DNA from: Opitutaceae bacterium
GTDB taxonomy: Bacteria; Verrucomicrobiota; Verrucomicrobiia; Opitutales; Opitutaceae
Direction: 5' to 3'
DNA length: 64,000 nt
Assembly: GCA_005792355.1 (NCBI GenBank)
Contig: SXSC01000282.1
Coordinates: forward strand, 1-64,000
In this document: positions 1-9,886 of the stretch, one piece after another
Numbering within the stretch: the stretch's first letter is position 1
How the letters are laid out: every line of letters starts with the position of its first letter
Program-made: the position numbers and the translations under genes
The notes under the pieces: model-generated
What the model saw: only the letters and a program-made list of their open reading frames with translations
Told to the model about the DNA's origin: nothing
The model's database searches: none

Positions 1-626
1 AGACAAAACGGCACGAGCAGAGAAAAGAACGGCAACTGGCGCCCGACCATCGCGCTCAACAACTGGAGATCGAGGCCGGTGAGCGGTGCGAGCGTGACGA
101 GCGGCGTGCCGAGCGAACCGAAGGCAACCGGCGCGGTGTTGCCGATGAGCGCGAGCTTCGCGGCCTCGAGCGGCCGGAAGCCGAGCCCGATCATGAGCGC
201 GCCGCTGATTGCCACGGGTGCGCCGAAACCGGCCGCGCCCTCGATGAATGCCCCGAACGAAAACGCAATCAACAGCGCCTGGATGCGGCGGTCGCCGGAG
301 ACCCCGGCGACCTGCTTTTGCAGGACGGTGAACTGCCCGGTCTCGACCGAGATTTGGTAGATGAAGATCGCGTTGAGGATGAGCCAGCCGATCGGGAGCA
401 GGCCGAAGGCGGCGCCGAAGCCGGCCGAGGCGAGCGCAAGCTGCGTCGGCATCCCATACACGCCGATCGCGGTGGCGAGCGCGACGACGAGCGCGACGAT
501 GGCCGCGATGTGCGCGCGCACATGCCAGAACGCGAGCAGGCCGAGCAACACGACGACCGGCAGCGACGCGATGAGCGCCGACGTGCCGATGCCGCCGAGG
601 GGGGAGTAGTTTTGAGACCAGGGCAT
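1..626 (-). CDS. lldP: L-lactate permease (LctP/LldP family), N-terminal part, cut by window edge
   Basis: The frame is open from an ATG at 626 down to base 1, giving about 208 N-terminal residues; the rest lies outside the window. The translation is a string of hydrophobic segments and carries the family signature GFGAPVAISGALMIGLGF, followed by a segment reading NTAPVAFGSLGTPLVTLA, both close to E. coli LldP. The family consists of inner-membrane proton symporters importing L-lactate, D-lactate or glycolate, usually about 550 residues with 12-14 membrane spans. It is transcribed away from the ECF sigma gene at 961. No lactate dehydrogenase gene is visible, so the substrate is inferred from family only. 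Confidence 0.88.
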   Translation of the reverse strand, partial: MPWSQNYSPLGGIGTSALIASLPVVVLLGLLAFWHVRAHIAAIVALVVALATAIGVYGMPTQLALASAGFGAAFGLLPIGWLILNAIFIYQISVETGQFTVLQKQVAGVSGDRRIQALLIAFSFGAFIEGAAGFGAPVAISGALMIGLGFRPLEAAKLALIGNTAPVAFGSLGTPLVTLAPLTGLDLQLLSAMVGRQLPFFSLLVPFC

Positions 627-960
627 GGGGTGGGCGGAGGAAGGGGAGCAGGGACTACGGACTACGGACCACAGGACCGCAAGCCACGAGGAGCGGGAGA
701 AGGAGAGAGGGAGAGGCGGGGAGGAGCGGACCGGGAGTAACAAGGGACGGCGACGTGAGGGAACGTGTCGGAGGGAGCCACGCGGGTGCGCGGGTGGCGA
801 GGATTTTTCCGGGGTGCGTCTACAGGGCCGTTCGCAGGTAGTGCGTCGCAGGTGATCGGCAAACTGTTGGGTTGCCACCGGGCGAATCGGCCGCGAGCAT
901 TTTTCATTCGCCGCGGATCGGATTTCACCTTCCCGAAAACGTTTGCGCGAACGCCCCCTA
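627..960. other. Divergent intergenic region with purine-rich repeats
   Basis: This 334-base gap separates the divergent lactate permease and sigma factor genes, so it should hold both promoters, but I see no convincing -35/-10 pair. It contains a heptamer repeat (652-679) and a GA-rich stretch at about 680-735. No gene is supported here. Confidence 0.5.
652..679 (+). repeat. Tandem heptamer repeat (GGACTAC-type)
   Basis: Consecutive seven-base units GGACTAC, GGACTAC, GGACCAC and a degenerate AGGACCG. A second heptamer tract with a different unit (TGACCAA) lies at 25933. Short tandem heptamers in intergenic DNA are known from cyanobacteria (STRR sequences); function unknown. Confidence 0.6.
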
Positions 961-1557
961 ATGAGTGAATCGCGATCCGTTGAAACGCCGCCCGGCGATG
1001 TCACGTTGTTACTCCGGAACATCGACCTGGGAGATCCGCAAGCGGCCGACCAGCTCCTGCCGCTCGTCTACGGGGAACTGCGCAAGCTGGCGGCTGCGAA
1101 GATGGCGCGCGAAGCCGACGGCCAGACTTTGCAACCCACCGCGCTGGTGCACGAAGTGTGGCTGCGGCTCGGCGGCGATCAGCAGCCGCAGTGGCACAAT
1201 CGCGCGCAGTTTTTCGCGGCCGCGGCCGAGGGCATGCGACGGATCCTGATCGAGAACGCGCGTCGTCGCCGGGCGGTGCGCCATGGCGGCGAGCTGGAAC
1301 GGGTGAGCGGCGACCTCGAACCGCTCAGCCTCGTCGCGCCGGCGATGGATGACAAACTCCTGCTCGTCCACGAGGCCCTCGATCGGCTGGCGGCCCACGA
1401 CGCCCGCAAGGCGGAGCTCGTGAAGCAGCGCTATTTTGCCGGGCTCACGCTCGAGGAGGTGGCCGCCGTGATGGGGATTTCGGAGACCACGGCCAAGCGC
1501 GATTGGAGTTATGCGCGGGCCTGGCTCATGAACGAAATCAAGGCGCTGCGCGGCTGA
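961..1557 (+). CDS. ECF RNA polymerase sigma factor (TIGR02999/Sigma70_ECF-type)
   Basis: A 198-residue sigma factor that would redirect RNA polymerase to a dedicated promoter set. The region-2 part includes LQPTALVHEVWLRL and the stretch ending RRILIENARRRR; the region-4 helix-turn-helix includes LTLEEVAAVMGISETTAKRD. This matches the ECF subfamily (PF07638/TIGR02999) expanded in Planctomycetes, Acidobacteria and Verrucomicrobia and usually encoded beside Ser/Thr kinases. The ATG at 961 is chosen over an in-frame TTG at 943; no strong Shine-Dalgarno supports either. Two kinases follow at 1693 and 5018, so the kinases may control this factor, or be controlled by it. A shared motif found upstream of the first kinase and of the collagen-like gene could be its target promoter (inference). 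Confidence 0.92.
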   Translation: MSESRSVETPPGDVTLLLRNIDLGDPQAADQLLPLVYGELRKLAAAKMAREADGQTLQPTALVHEVWLRLGGDQQPQWHNRAQFFAAAAEGMRRILIENARRRRAVRHGGELERVSGDLEPLSLVAPAMDDKLLLVHEALDRLAAHDARKAELVKQRYFAGLTLEEVAAVMGISETTAKRDWSYARAWLMNEIKALRG

Positions 1558-1603
1558 CTCCCCGGCCGTCAGACCGTTCGGGCCAAAAAACCTTTGCGCA
1601 GCA

Positions 1604-1633
1604 TGACCTAATCTGCCGCGAAATTTCGCGCTG
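1604..1633 (+). promoter_or_regulatory. Candidate ECF promoter, copy 1 (TGACCT-N10-GAAATTTCGCGCTG)
   Basis: TGACCT at 1604-1609, ten bases, then GAAATTTCGCGCTG at 1620-1633, ending 59 bases before the chosen kinase start at 1693. The same two blocks with the same spacing occur at 10105-10134 upstream of the collagen-like gene. Two blocks about one helical turn and a half apart fit a -35/-10 arrangement. Assignment to the adjacent sigma factor is inference. Confidence 0.5.
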
Positions 1634-1692
1634 AAGTGCATGGAGAACCTCTCTTGAGACCATTGTCGCCAACGTCTTTCGTCCCCCCGGCC

Positions 1693-4600
1693 ATGAGTCG
1701 CGACGAGGAAATCTATGGCGCGGCGGTCGTCCTCCCGCCGACGGAACGGGGAGCGTTCCTTGATCGCACCTGCGAAGGGGACCAGGCGCAGCGGGCGCGC
1801 CTTGGGGCGCTGCTGATCGCGAATGACGAGGCCGATCGGTTCTTTACGCTGCCGCTGGGGCCGCGTCCGCCGCCGATCTCGGAGGAAAAACCGGGCGATC
1901 GGATCGGCCGCTACAAATTGCTCCAAAAAATCGGCGAAGGCGGGTGCGGGGTTGTGTACATGGCCGAGCAACAGGATCCCGTCCGCCGCCGCGTGGCGTT
2001 AAAGGTGATCAAGCTGGGCATGGACACCAGGGAGGTGGTGGCGCGCTTCGAAGCGGAACGGCAGGCGCTCGCGCTGATGGAGCATCAGAATATCGCCAAG
2101 GTGTTCGATGCCGGCGCGACGAGTGCGGGCCGGCCGTTCTTCGTCATGGAATTGGTCGGTGGCGTGCCAATTACCCGTTATTGTGATGAGGAGAATCTCT
2201 CCACCACGGAGCGGTTGGAACTGTTCGTGCAAGTGTGCCAGGCCATCCAGCACGCGCATCTGAAGGGGATTATTCACCGCGATATCAAGCCCTCGAACAT
2301 TCTCGTCGCGGTGCACGACGGGGTGTCGGTGCCGAAGGTGATCGATTTCGGAATCGCGAAGGCGACCCAGGGCCGGTTGACGGATCACACGGTGTTCACG
2401 GCGTTCGAGCAGTTCATCGGCACGCCGGCCTACATGAGCCCGGAGCAGACGCAGGTCGGCGGGGTCGATGTCGACACGCGCAGCGACATCTACTCGCTGG
2501 GCGTACTGCTGTACGAGTTGCTGACCGGCCGGCCGCCGTTCGACCCGAAGGCGCTGGCCCAAAGCGGGCTCGACGAGATCCGCCGGATCATCCGCGAAGT
2601 CGAGCCGCCGCGTCCGTCGACGCGGTTGAGCACGCTCGGTGATGCGGATCGCGCGACGGTGGCAAAGTGTCGGCGAGTTCCTCCCGCGCAACTCCCGACG
2701 CTGCTGCGCGGCGACCTCGACTGGATTGTGATGAAGGCGCTGGAAAAGAGCCGGGCGCGGCGTTACGAGACGGCCAGTGGATTTGCGGCGGACATCCAGC
2801 GGCACCTTTGCCACGAGCCAATCGTGGCGCGGCCGCCGAACCCAGCCTACATTCTGCAGAAATTCATCCGGCGGCATCGCGTTGGGTTTGCGACCGCAGG
2901 GCTGATCACCGGCGCGCTGGCCGTCGCCGCGAGTGTGAGCATCGCGGTGAACAAGCGGGGGGAGCGCATCCGGGGCGAACTGCGGGCGGAGACTTTGCGG
3001 GCCCAAGCGAGTGAGACATCCCTGCGGCGGGCCGCGGCGGTGACGCGGGAACGCGAAGCGAAGGTGCGATGGGCGCGGGAAATCGCGTTGCCGGAAATAG
3101 ACCGACTGATGCGGAAGGACGATGTTTCCGGCGCCTTCGTCCTCGCCCGGGCCGCGGAGGAGTATTTGCCGCAGGATCCGGCGTTGACGGGCCTCTGGCC
3201 AAAGATTTCGGCGAACGTCACGATCGAGACCACGCCGGCGGGGGCGGAGGTCTATATCAAACCCTATGGCAAACCGGTTTCCGATTGGGAGTATCTCGGG
3301 AAAACCCCCTTGACGGACATTCGCATCGCCCAGGACTTCCATCGTTGGCGAGTCAGGAAGGAGGGATACGTGACACTGGAACGGGCCCAGTGGGCTGCGA
3401 AAGGAGTGAGATTCGGCCTCAGCGCAACGGATACCGTCCCGCGTGAGATGGTGTTTCTGAGAGGTACGCAGACGGATTCGTTAGCCACCGGGTTTCCGCC
3501 CGTTCAATTGGGGGATTTCTGGATCGACAAGTTCGAGGTGACCAACCGCGAGTTCAAGGCCTTCGTCGACGCCGGGGGTTATGCGACCGAGAAGTTTTGG
3601 CAACACCGCTTCAACCTCGACGTCAAGCCGATCACTTGGGCCGAGGCCATGGCGTTATTTCGCGACAGCACCGACCGGCCCGGGCCGGCCACCTGGAAGA
3701 ACGAAACCTTCGGTGATGGCGAGGCCGACTTTCCCGTGCTGGGAGTAAGCTGGTTCGAAGCGGCGGCCTACGCCGAGTTCGCCGGCAAACGTCTGCCGTC
3801 CGTGCACCATTGGCGGCACGCCGCGGTGACAAGCCAGGCCGCCTACGTGGTGCCGTTCAGCAATTTTAGCGGGCGCGGCCCGGCGCCGGTGGGCCGATAT
3901 CAGGGCATGAGCGCCCACGGCGTTTACGATCTGGCGGGCAACGCGAAAGAGTGGTGCTGGAACGAAGCCGACGCGGGCAGGCGTTACATTCTGGGCGGTG
4001 GGTGGCGCGAGCCGGAATACATGTTCAACGATTCGGATGCGCTGCGTCCTTTCGACCGATCGCCGCTCAACGGGTTTCGATGCATCAAATTGGTTGCTCC
4101 CGGTGAGCTGCCGTTCGATGCGCCAGTCGTGAGAACCCGGCGCAATTACGCCGCCGAGAAACCGGCTGGCGAATCCGAGGTCGCGCAATTCAAGAATTCA
4201 TTCTCCTACGACAAGACCAACCTGGCGCCGCAGGTGGAAGCGGTCGACGATTCCGACCCGCGCTGGCGGAAGGAAAAAATCGCCTTCAATGCCGCCTACA
4301 ACAACGAGCGGATGAACGCCTTCCTGCTTCTCCCACGCAAGGTTTCGCCGCCGCACCAGACAGTGGTCTACCTTCCGACCTCGGGCGCGCAGCGCATGCG
4401 TTCGAGCGAGCGCTTGTATGACTGGCAGTTTTACGAACGGATTTTGGGCAGCGGGCGGGCGCTGATGTTTCCGATTTACAAGGGCACCTTCGAGCGAGGG
4501 CCGCAGCCCAGCGGTGGACAGTCGACGAAGCGCGATTGGATAATTCAGGTCTCCAAGGACGTTGGCCGCGCCATCGATTATCTCGAGACCCGCCAGGACA

Positions 4601-4971
4601 TTCAAACCGACAAGCTGGCGTTTGCCGGCAACAGTTGGGGTGCGACGTGGAGTTCCGTGATGATTGCGGTCGAAACGCGTTTCAAGGTGAGTGTGCTGGT
4701 GGGCGGTGGCTTCGAAAACGGGAAACCGCTTCCGATGGTGGACCCCTTCAACTTCGCGCCACGCGTCACCGTTCCCACGTTGATGCTGAACGGCCGTTAC
4801 GACTTCATCCGACCGCTGGAGACGTCGCAACTGCCGATGTTTCGATCGCTGGGCACGTCCCAGGAGCACAAACGACACGTGATCTACGACGCCGGGCATT
4901 TTGTGCCGCTCAACCAGGCCGAAGCCGAAATTACCGCGTGGTTGGACCGTTATCTGGGGCGGGTGGAATGA
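1693..4971 (+). CDS. Transmembrane Ser/Thr kinase with PEGA, SUMF1-like and alpha/beta-hydrolase domains
   Basis: A 1,092-residue multidomain protein. The kinase spans about 73-385: glycine loop GEGGCGVVYMAEQ, VALK Lys104, HRD Asp197, DFG Asp218 and GTPAYMSPEQ. A membrane helix lies at about 396-418, so the rest should face the periplasm: a PEGA-like domain (about 509-577), a SUMF1/formylglycine-generating-enzyme-like domain (about 585-801, with AGNAKEWCW and LGGGWREP) and a dienelactone-hydrolase/prolyl-oligopeptidase-like domain (about 843-1092) with a plausible triad Ser981 (GNSWG), Asp1037, His1069. The SUMF1 part lacks the cysteine pair used for catalysis in true formylglycine enzymes, so it is probably a binding fold. 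The ATG at 1693 is preferred over GTG 1636 because the paralogue at 5018 starts with the same MSR-EEIY sequence. The hydrolase substrate is unknown. Confidence 0.93.
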   Translation: MSRDEEIYGAAVVLPPTERGAFLDRTCEGDQAQRARLGALLIANDEADRFFTLPLGPRPPPISEEKPGDRIGRYKLLQKIGEGGCGVVYMAEQQDPVRRRVALKVIKLGMDTREVVARFEAERQALALMEHQNIAKVFDAGATSAGRPFFVMELVGGVPITRYCDEENLSTTERLELFVQVCQAIQHAHLKGIIHRDIKPSNILVAVHDGVSVPKVIDFGIAKATQGRLTDHTVFTAFEQFIGTPAYMSPEQTQVGGVDVDTRSDIYSLGVLLYELLTGRPPFDPKALAQSGLDEIRRIIREVEPPRPSTRLSTLGDADRATVAKCRRVPPAQLPTLLRGDLDWIVMKALEKSRARRYETASGFAADIQRHLCHEPIVARPPNPAYILQKFIRRHRVGFATAGLITGALAVAASVSIAVNKRGERIRGELRAETLRAQASETSLRRAAAVTREREAKVRWAREIALPEIDRLMRKDDVSGAFVLARAAEEYLPQDPALTGLWPKISANVTIETTPAGAEVYIKPYGKPVSDWEYLGKTPLTDIRIAQDFHRWRVRKEGYVTLERAQWAAKGVRFGLSATDTVPREMVFLRGTQTDSLATGFPPVQLGDFWIDKFEVTNREFKAFVDAGGYATEKFWQHRFNLDVKPITWAEAMALFRDSTDRPGPATWKNETFGDGEADFPVLGVSWFEAAAYAEFAGKRLPSVHHWRHAAVTSQAAYVVPFSNFSGRGPAPVGRYQGMSAHGVYDLAGNAKEWCWNEADAGRRYILGGGWREPEYMFNDSDALRPFDRSPLNGFRCIKLVAPGELPFDAPVVRTRRNYAAEKPAGESEVAQFKNSFSYDKTNLAPQVEAVDDSDPRWRKEKIAFNAAYNNERMNAFLLLPRKVSPPHQTVVYLPTSGAQRMRSSERLYDWQFYERILGSGRALMFPIYKGTFERGPQPSGGQSTKRDWIIQVSKDVGRAIDYLETRQDIQTDKLAFAGNSWGATWSSVMIAVETRFKVSVLVGGGFENGKPLPMVDPFNFAPRVTVPTLMLNGRYDFIRPLETSQLPMFRSLGTSQEHKRHVIYDAGHFVPLNQAEAEITAWLDRYLGRVE

Positions 4972-5017
4972 AACCGGAGCAACCCGATGCTCGGCCACCG
5001 ACGCTGATCGCAACCCG

Positions 5018-8000
5018 ATGAGCCGCGAAGAGGAAATTTACGCGACGGCTCTCGACGTGCCGCTCACGGAACGCGCCGCGTTCCTCGAGCGCGAATGCGA
5101 CGGCGATGCCGCCCTGCGCGCCCGCGTCGAGGCGCTGCTGATCGCCAACGACGAGGCCGATCGTTTCTTTACGCTGCCGATGGTGCCACGCCCGCCGCCG
5201 ATCCCGGAGGAACAGCCGGGCGATCGCATCGGGCGGTACAAACTGCTCCAGAAAATCGGCGAAGGCGGGTGCGGGGTTGTGTACATGGCCGAGCAACAGG
5301 AACCCGTCCGCCGCCGCGTGGCGTTAAAGGTGATCAAGCTGGGCATGGACACGAAGGCGGTCATCGCGCGGTTCGAAGCGGAGCGCCAGGCGCTCGCGCT
5401 GATGGATCATCCCAACATCGCGCGGGTGCTCGATGCCGGGGCGACGGAGACGGGCCGTCCGTTCTTTGTGATGGAACTCGTCCGGGGAATGCCGATCACG
5501 CGCTACTGCGACGCGGAGAGTCTTTCCACCAAGGAGCGGCTGCAGCTTTTCGTGCAGGTCTGCCACGCGATCCAGCACGCGCACCAGAAGGGAATCATCC
5601 ACCGCGACATCAAGCCGACCAACATCCTCGTGACGATGCACGACGACGTGGCCGTGCCGAAGGTGATCGATTTTGGCATCGCGAAGGCAACGCAGGGCCG
5701 GCTGACCGACCATTCGGTTTTCACCGCGTTCGAACAATTCATCGGGACACCCGCCTACATGAGCCCGGAGCAGGCGCAGCTCACCGACCTCGAGGTGGAT
5801 GCGCGCAGCGACATCTACTCGCTCGGCGTGCTGCTCTACGAACTGCTGACGGGCCGGCCGCCGTTCGATCCCAAAGCGCTGCACGAAAGCGGCCTGGACG
5901 AAATCCGCCGGATCATCCGGGAAGTCGATCCGCCGCGTCCGTCGACGCGCTTGAGCACGCTCGGCGAGGCCGATCGCGAGGCGGTGGCCAGACGGCGGGC
6001 CACGGCCCCGGCGCAACTCTCCGGGCTCCTGCGGGGCGATCTGGACTGGATCGTGATGCGGGCGCTGGAGAAGAACCGCACGCGCCGCTACGAAACGGCC
6101 AGCGGGTTGGCGGCGGACGTCAACCGGCATCTCACAAATGAACCGGTCGTTGCCCGGCCGCCGAGCGCCGCCTATCGGTTTCAGAAATTCACCGCCCGGA
6201 ACAAATTCGCGCTGATCGCCGGTGCGGCCGCGGCGCTTTCACTCGTTGCCGGGCTGACGCTATCGCAGCTGGTGTTTCGCGAGAGACCAGCCCAGCCACC
6301 GACGGAGGTTTCCGCGACACCCCGCGCTGCGCCAGCTACGCCCCGCGAACCGGGCCGGATGGAGAAGGCCGGGCCAGCGGGGATTCCGACGGTGCAAGCG
6401 TTGTTATCGGGGACTGATACCCCCGCGCCGCCGCGCGGGTTGACGAGCCGGATTGTCCTGATCGGTGCGGGTTACGAGGCGTACGGTGAACTTTCCCCCG
6501 ATGAGACGAGGGTCGCCTATGTGGACTGGGACGGGGTCAACTCGGCGGACCTGTTTGTGAAAACGCTGGGCACGGGAGCGGTAAAGCAGATCACCTCGTT
6601 CACTCCAGCCAAGCCGAAGGACTATACGTTCGCCGACGATCCAACGTGGTCGCCGGACTCGCAATGGATTGCCTACAACTGGTGGCTGCCCGACCAGCAA
6701 AATGATCTGCGGATGACCTCGTTCGCCACGGGGGAGACGCGAATCGTCCGGCCGTACGAACCCAATCTCTCCTACTACGCGTGGGACTGGTCGAGCGATG
6801 GCGCGGTGCTTCTGTGCATGGCCCTCAAGCAGAAGGAAAGAACGCGGGACCTTGTATCGGTCTCGGTTGCCACGGGTGAGGTCCGGCACCTGTTGCCGTG
6901 GAACATGGAGCGGCATCCCCGTCTGTCGCCGGACGGCAGATACGTTGCGTTCGCCCGCAAGGTCGGCGTGAAGTCGGCGATTCACGTGTTCGCCCTTGCA
7001 ACCGGCGCGGTGGTGCGGCTGAACGACCTGCCGACCGAGGAGGACTCGCCCATCTGGTCCGGCGACGGCCGGACCATCCTGTACAGCAGCGATCGCCGGG
7101 GCACATGGGATCTGTGGGCGGTTAGGGTGGCCGGGGGGAAGCCGGTGGCGGCACCCTTTCTCGTCAAGTCGGACATCGGCAATCCGACGAAGCGCCGGAC
7201 AGCCCGCGGCCACCTCGTTTTCAACAACTCCCACTCCGAATCGGATGCCTCGGTCGTGGAGGTCAACCCGAACGGGCCGGTACGGCTGAGCCGGCCGAAG
7301 CCCATTGCGCGATCGTTTCTTGGTCGCACGGGGAGTCCCACCTGGTCGCCGGACGGAAAGCGCGTGGCGTATTTCCGCAATCAACTGCTCTGTGTGCAGG
7401 TGCTGGAGGATGGCCGCGAGGCGGCGATCGACATCGGGATGCGGCGAATCATGAAGGCATTCTGGTCGCCGGATGGTCAGTGGATCGCGATGGCGCCGGG
7501 AGGCCCGAGGTTCTTCGGGTTGCACGCCTACAATCTGCAGACCCAGGAGCTGCGCCCGCTGCATTCGATCAAGGGCGAGGAAGGGGTCAGCGATTCCAAG
7601 CCCGTCGGATGGACGGACGACAGCCGGCGATTCGTGCTGCGGCTGTATCCGGCGACGGAGCCCCGCTACGCGGCGATCGATCTGGAGGGGAAGTCGGAGC
7701 ATCTGCCGGCCCCGGCCGCGCCGCAGCCGGTGGAGTACTCCGATGTCTCGCCCGACGGGGCCCGCATCGCGTACGTCGTACGCCGGCCGGGCGACGGGTC
7801 GGTTCTGCTGCTCGTCTCGGACCGCGCGTTCAAAGAACCGAAAACGATCGCCGACCTCGGGTCGATGCCGAAACTCGGGACGATGGAAGGCCGCAACAGT
7901 TCGGCGGTTTTTCCAAGATGGTCACCCGATGGGCGGATGATCGCGTACTACGCCAACAACGACAAAATCGAACTGCACGTCGTCGCGGCGGATGGCGCCT

Positions 8001-9886
8001 GGAACCACACGGTGGTGACGGGTGAACTCAAGCACTATGTGATGCTGGTTCCGCCGGCGTGGTCGCCGGACTCGACGAAACTGGGCATGACACTGGTCGG
8101 CGCGAGCAACGGCGAGATTGCGGTGCTGGAGAATTTCCTGCCTCAAGAGCGCCCGGTGTCATTGGCGTCGGCGCAAGGAATTGTCGCGCAAACGTCCGCC
8201 GGTGCCAGGACAGCCTTTGCCATTCGGCAGGTGCCACTGGCAAAATTCCCCGGCACGTGGGGAGCGGCGGGTGTTTCGCCCGACGGCCGCCATTTTCTTT
8301 ATCACGGGGACGGGAACCAAATCACGCTCTTCGACGTCGAGTCCCAATCCCTGCGGAAACTGGGGCAGGCGAAACTTGGCGTGCGTTTCTCCGGCGACTC
8401 CAGGCAGGTGGCCCTGCTCAACGGGGACCGGGAGCACGGCGGCGACCTTCGCATCCTCAACCTCGACGGAACCGAGGCGCGAACCGTCGCGAAGTTCACC
8501 GCCGAATCGCTGGACTACATCTGGCTCCACGCGTGGGCGGCTGACGGACGGCAGTTCGCGGTCGTGACGAAGAAGGATAAAGCGTATGGCGTGGCGTTGA
8601 TCAATGCGGCCAGCGGAGCGCTGCGTGCCTTGCGATCCACCGGCGCCCGCGAGCCGGGGCGAATGAGCTTTTCACCCGATGGCCGCTGGCTGGTTTACGA
8701 TGTGGCGGTCGATGATAAGGGCATGAACTCAGACCTCTTCGTCGTGGACGTCGCGACCGGGATCGAATCGTCGCTTGTCCAGCACCAGGCCGACGATCGC
8801 CTGATGGGCTGGAGCCCGACTTCGGATGCGGTCCTCTTTGCGAGCAACCGGCGTGGAAATTTCGACGCGTGGCTGATCGACTGCGTGAGGGGAAAACCGT
8901 CCGGTGAGGTCAGGCTGGTAAAAAGCGATTTGGGCGAGCCGGAGCCCGTCGGATTCACGCAGAGCGGAGCATTCTATTTCGCGCACCGGCAATGGGTGCA
9001 GGATGTTTTCACCCTGGCAATCGAGCCGGGGAGCGGGCGGGCGCGCGGCGAGCCGGTGAAGGCGATCGAGCAATTCGAGGGCACGAACTCGGCGGCCAGC
9101 TGGTCGCCCGACGGCCGCAAGCTCGCCTACAGTTCCCGGCGGCCGCCGTTCGTCATTCGAGTGCTCGAGGCGGAAACGCAGCAGGACCGCCTGGTGGCCG
9201 AAGGTCTTTACGGTCCCAAGTGGTCGCCCGACGGGAAATCGCTGCTTTGCTTTTCGCAGTGGGACGGTGAGGAAAAGAAACTCTATCTCGTCGATGTCGC
9301 CACCGGAAGCCGGGCGATAATCGATGACGGCAAACCGACGGGGAGTCTATACCGGGCATATCAGTGGGCGCCGGAGGGCGGTGCGATTTTCTACGAACAT
9401 GGCATCAACGAGAAGCCGTGGACGACGACGATTGTACGCCGCGAACTCGCCACGGGCAGGGAGCGGGAGATTCAGCGCGCGGACAATGCTGGATTCTTCG
9501 CGGTGTCGCCGGACGGTCGATCGCTCGTATTTCGAGCCAGCGGCAAGCTGCACCTCGTGCCGATCGCCGGTGGTGAGCCGAAGGTGATCTACGAGGTGCC
9601 GAAGGGCCGCTACATCCCGGGATGGGATATGTTCACGTGGAGCGCCGATGGTCGCGCGGTGATGGTCGGCGTCTGGCAGATCAATCGTCAGGCCGAACGG
9701 ATGCCTGACTCGATCACATCGGAATTGGTGCGCGTGCCCGTCGATGGCGGCACCCCGGAAGTGGTGATGGCGACGCCGCGCGTGCGGTATCCCCACGCCC
9801 ATCCCGACGGAACGCGGATCACGTTTTCCGCCGGCCAGCCGAGGCTGGAGCTCTGGGTGATGGAAAATTTCCTGCGGGAGGAATAA
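5018..9886 (+). CDS. Transmembrane Ser/Thr kinase with WD40/TolB-like beta-propeller repeats
   Basis: A 1,622-residue protein. The kinase half (about 73-385, HRD Asp197) is a very close copy of the upstream kinase, with long stretches identical at DNA level around the glycine loop. A membrane helix follows at about 400-420 and a Pro/Ala-rich linker. The remaining roughly 1,150 residues contain about 17 PD40/WD40-like repeats of the type WSPDG-x-x-IAY (for example PTWSPDGKRVAYFR and ASWSPDGRKLAYSS), which would form two or more periplasmic propellers. Such propellers bind proteins or peptidoglycan-associated ligands, so this looks like a receptor kinase. The gene begins 46 bases after the previous stop, with the same orientation, consistent with an operon. 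The ligand and phosphorylation targets are unknown. Confidence 0.93.
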   Translation: MSREEEIYATALDVPLTERAAFLERECDGDAALRARVEALLIANDEADRFFTLPMVPRPPPIPEEQPGDRIGRYKLLQKIGEGGCGVVYMAEQQEPVRRRVALKVIKLGMDTKAVIARFEAERQALALMDHPNIARVLDAGATETGRPFFVMELVRGMPITRYCDAESLSTKERLQLFVQVCHAIQHAHQKGIIHRDIKPTNILVTMHDDVAVPKVIDFGIAKATQGRLTDHSVFTAFEQFIGTPAYMSPEQAQLTDLEVDARSDIYSLGVLLYELLTGRPPFDPKALHESGLDEIRRIIREVDPPRPSTRLSTLGEADREAVARRRATAPAQLSGLLRGDLDWIVMRALEKNRTRRYETASGLAADVNRHLTNEPVVARPPSAAYRFQKFTARNKFALIAGAAAALSLVAGLTLSQLVFRERPAQPPTEVSATPRAAPATPREPGRMEKAGPAGIPTVQALLSGTDTPAPPRGLTSRIVLIGAGYEAYGELSPDETRVAYVDWDGVNSADLFVKTLGTGAVKQITSFTPAKPKDYTFADDPTWSPDSQWIAYNWWLPDQQNDLRMTSFATGETRIVRPYEPNLSYYAWDWSSDGAVLLCMALKQKERTRDLVSVSVATGEVRHLLPWNMERHPRLSPDGRYVAFARKVGVKSAIHVFALATGAVVRLNDLPTEEDSPIWSGDGRTILYSSDRRGTWDLWAVRVAGGKPVAAPFLVKSDIGNPTKRRTARGHLVFNNSHSESDASVVEVNPNGPVRLSRPKPIARSFLGRTGSPTWSPDGKRVAYFRNQLLCVQVLEDGREAAIDIGMRRIMKAFWSPDGQWIAMAPGGPRFFGLHAYNLQTQELRPLHSIKGEEGVSDSKPVGWTDDSRRFVLRLYPATEPRYAAIDLEGKSEHLPAPAAPQPVEYSDVSPDGARIAYVVRRPGDGSVLLLVSDRAFKEPKTIADLGSMPKLGTMEGRNSSAVFPRWSPDGRMIAYYANNDKIELHVVAADGAWNHTVVTGELKHYVMLVPPAWSPDSTKLGMTLVGASNGEIAVLENFLPQERPVSLASAQGIVAQTSAGARTAFAIRQVPLAKFPGTWGAAGVSPDGRHFLYHGDGNQITLFDVESQSLRKLGQAKLGVRFSGDSRQVALLNGDREHGGDLRILNLDGTEARTVAKFTAESLDYIWLHAWAADGRQFAVVTKKDKAYGVALINAASGALRALRSTGAREPGRMSFSPDGRWLVYDVAVDDKGMNSDLFVVDVATGIESSLVQHQADDRLMGWSPTSDAVLFASNRRGNFDAWLIDCVRGKPSGEVRLVKSDLGEPEPVGFTQSGAFYFAHRQWVQDVFTLAIEPGSGRARGEPVKAIEQFEGTNSAASWSPDGRKLAYSSRRPPFVIRVLEAETQQDRLVAEGLYGPKWSPDGKSLLCFSQWDGEEKKLYLVDVATGSRAIIDDGKPTGSLYRAYQWAPEGGAIFYEHGINEKPWTTTIVRRELATGREREIQRADNAGFFAVSPDGRSLVFRASGKLHLVPIAGGEPKVIYEVPKGRYIPGWDMFTWSADGRAVMVGVWQINRQAERMPDSITSELVRVPVDGGTPEVVMATPRVRYPHAHPDGTRITFSAGQPRLELWVMENFLREE

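Noticed and set aside
1999..3342. Long minus-strand frame inside the first kinase gene
   Set aside because: Arg/His-rich translation typical of antisense frames; the kinase motifs are on the plus strand.
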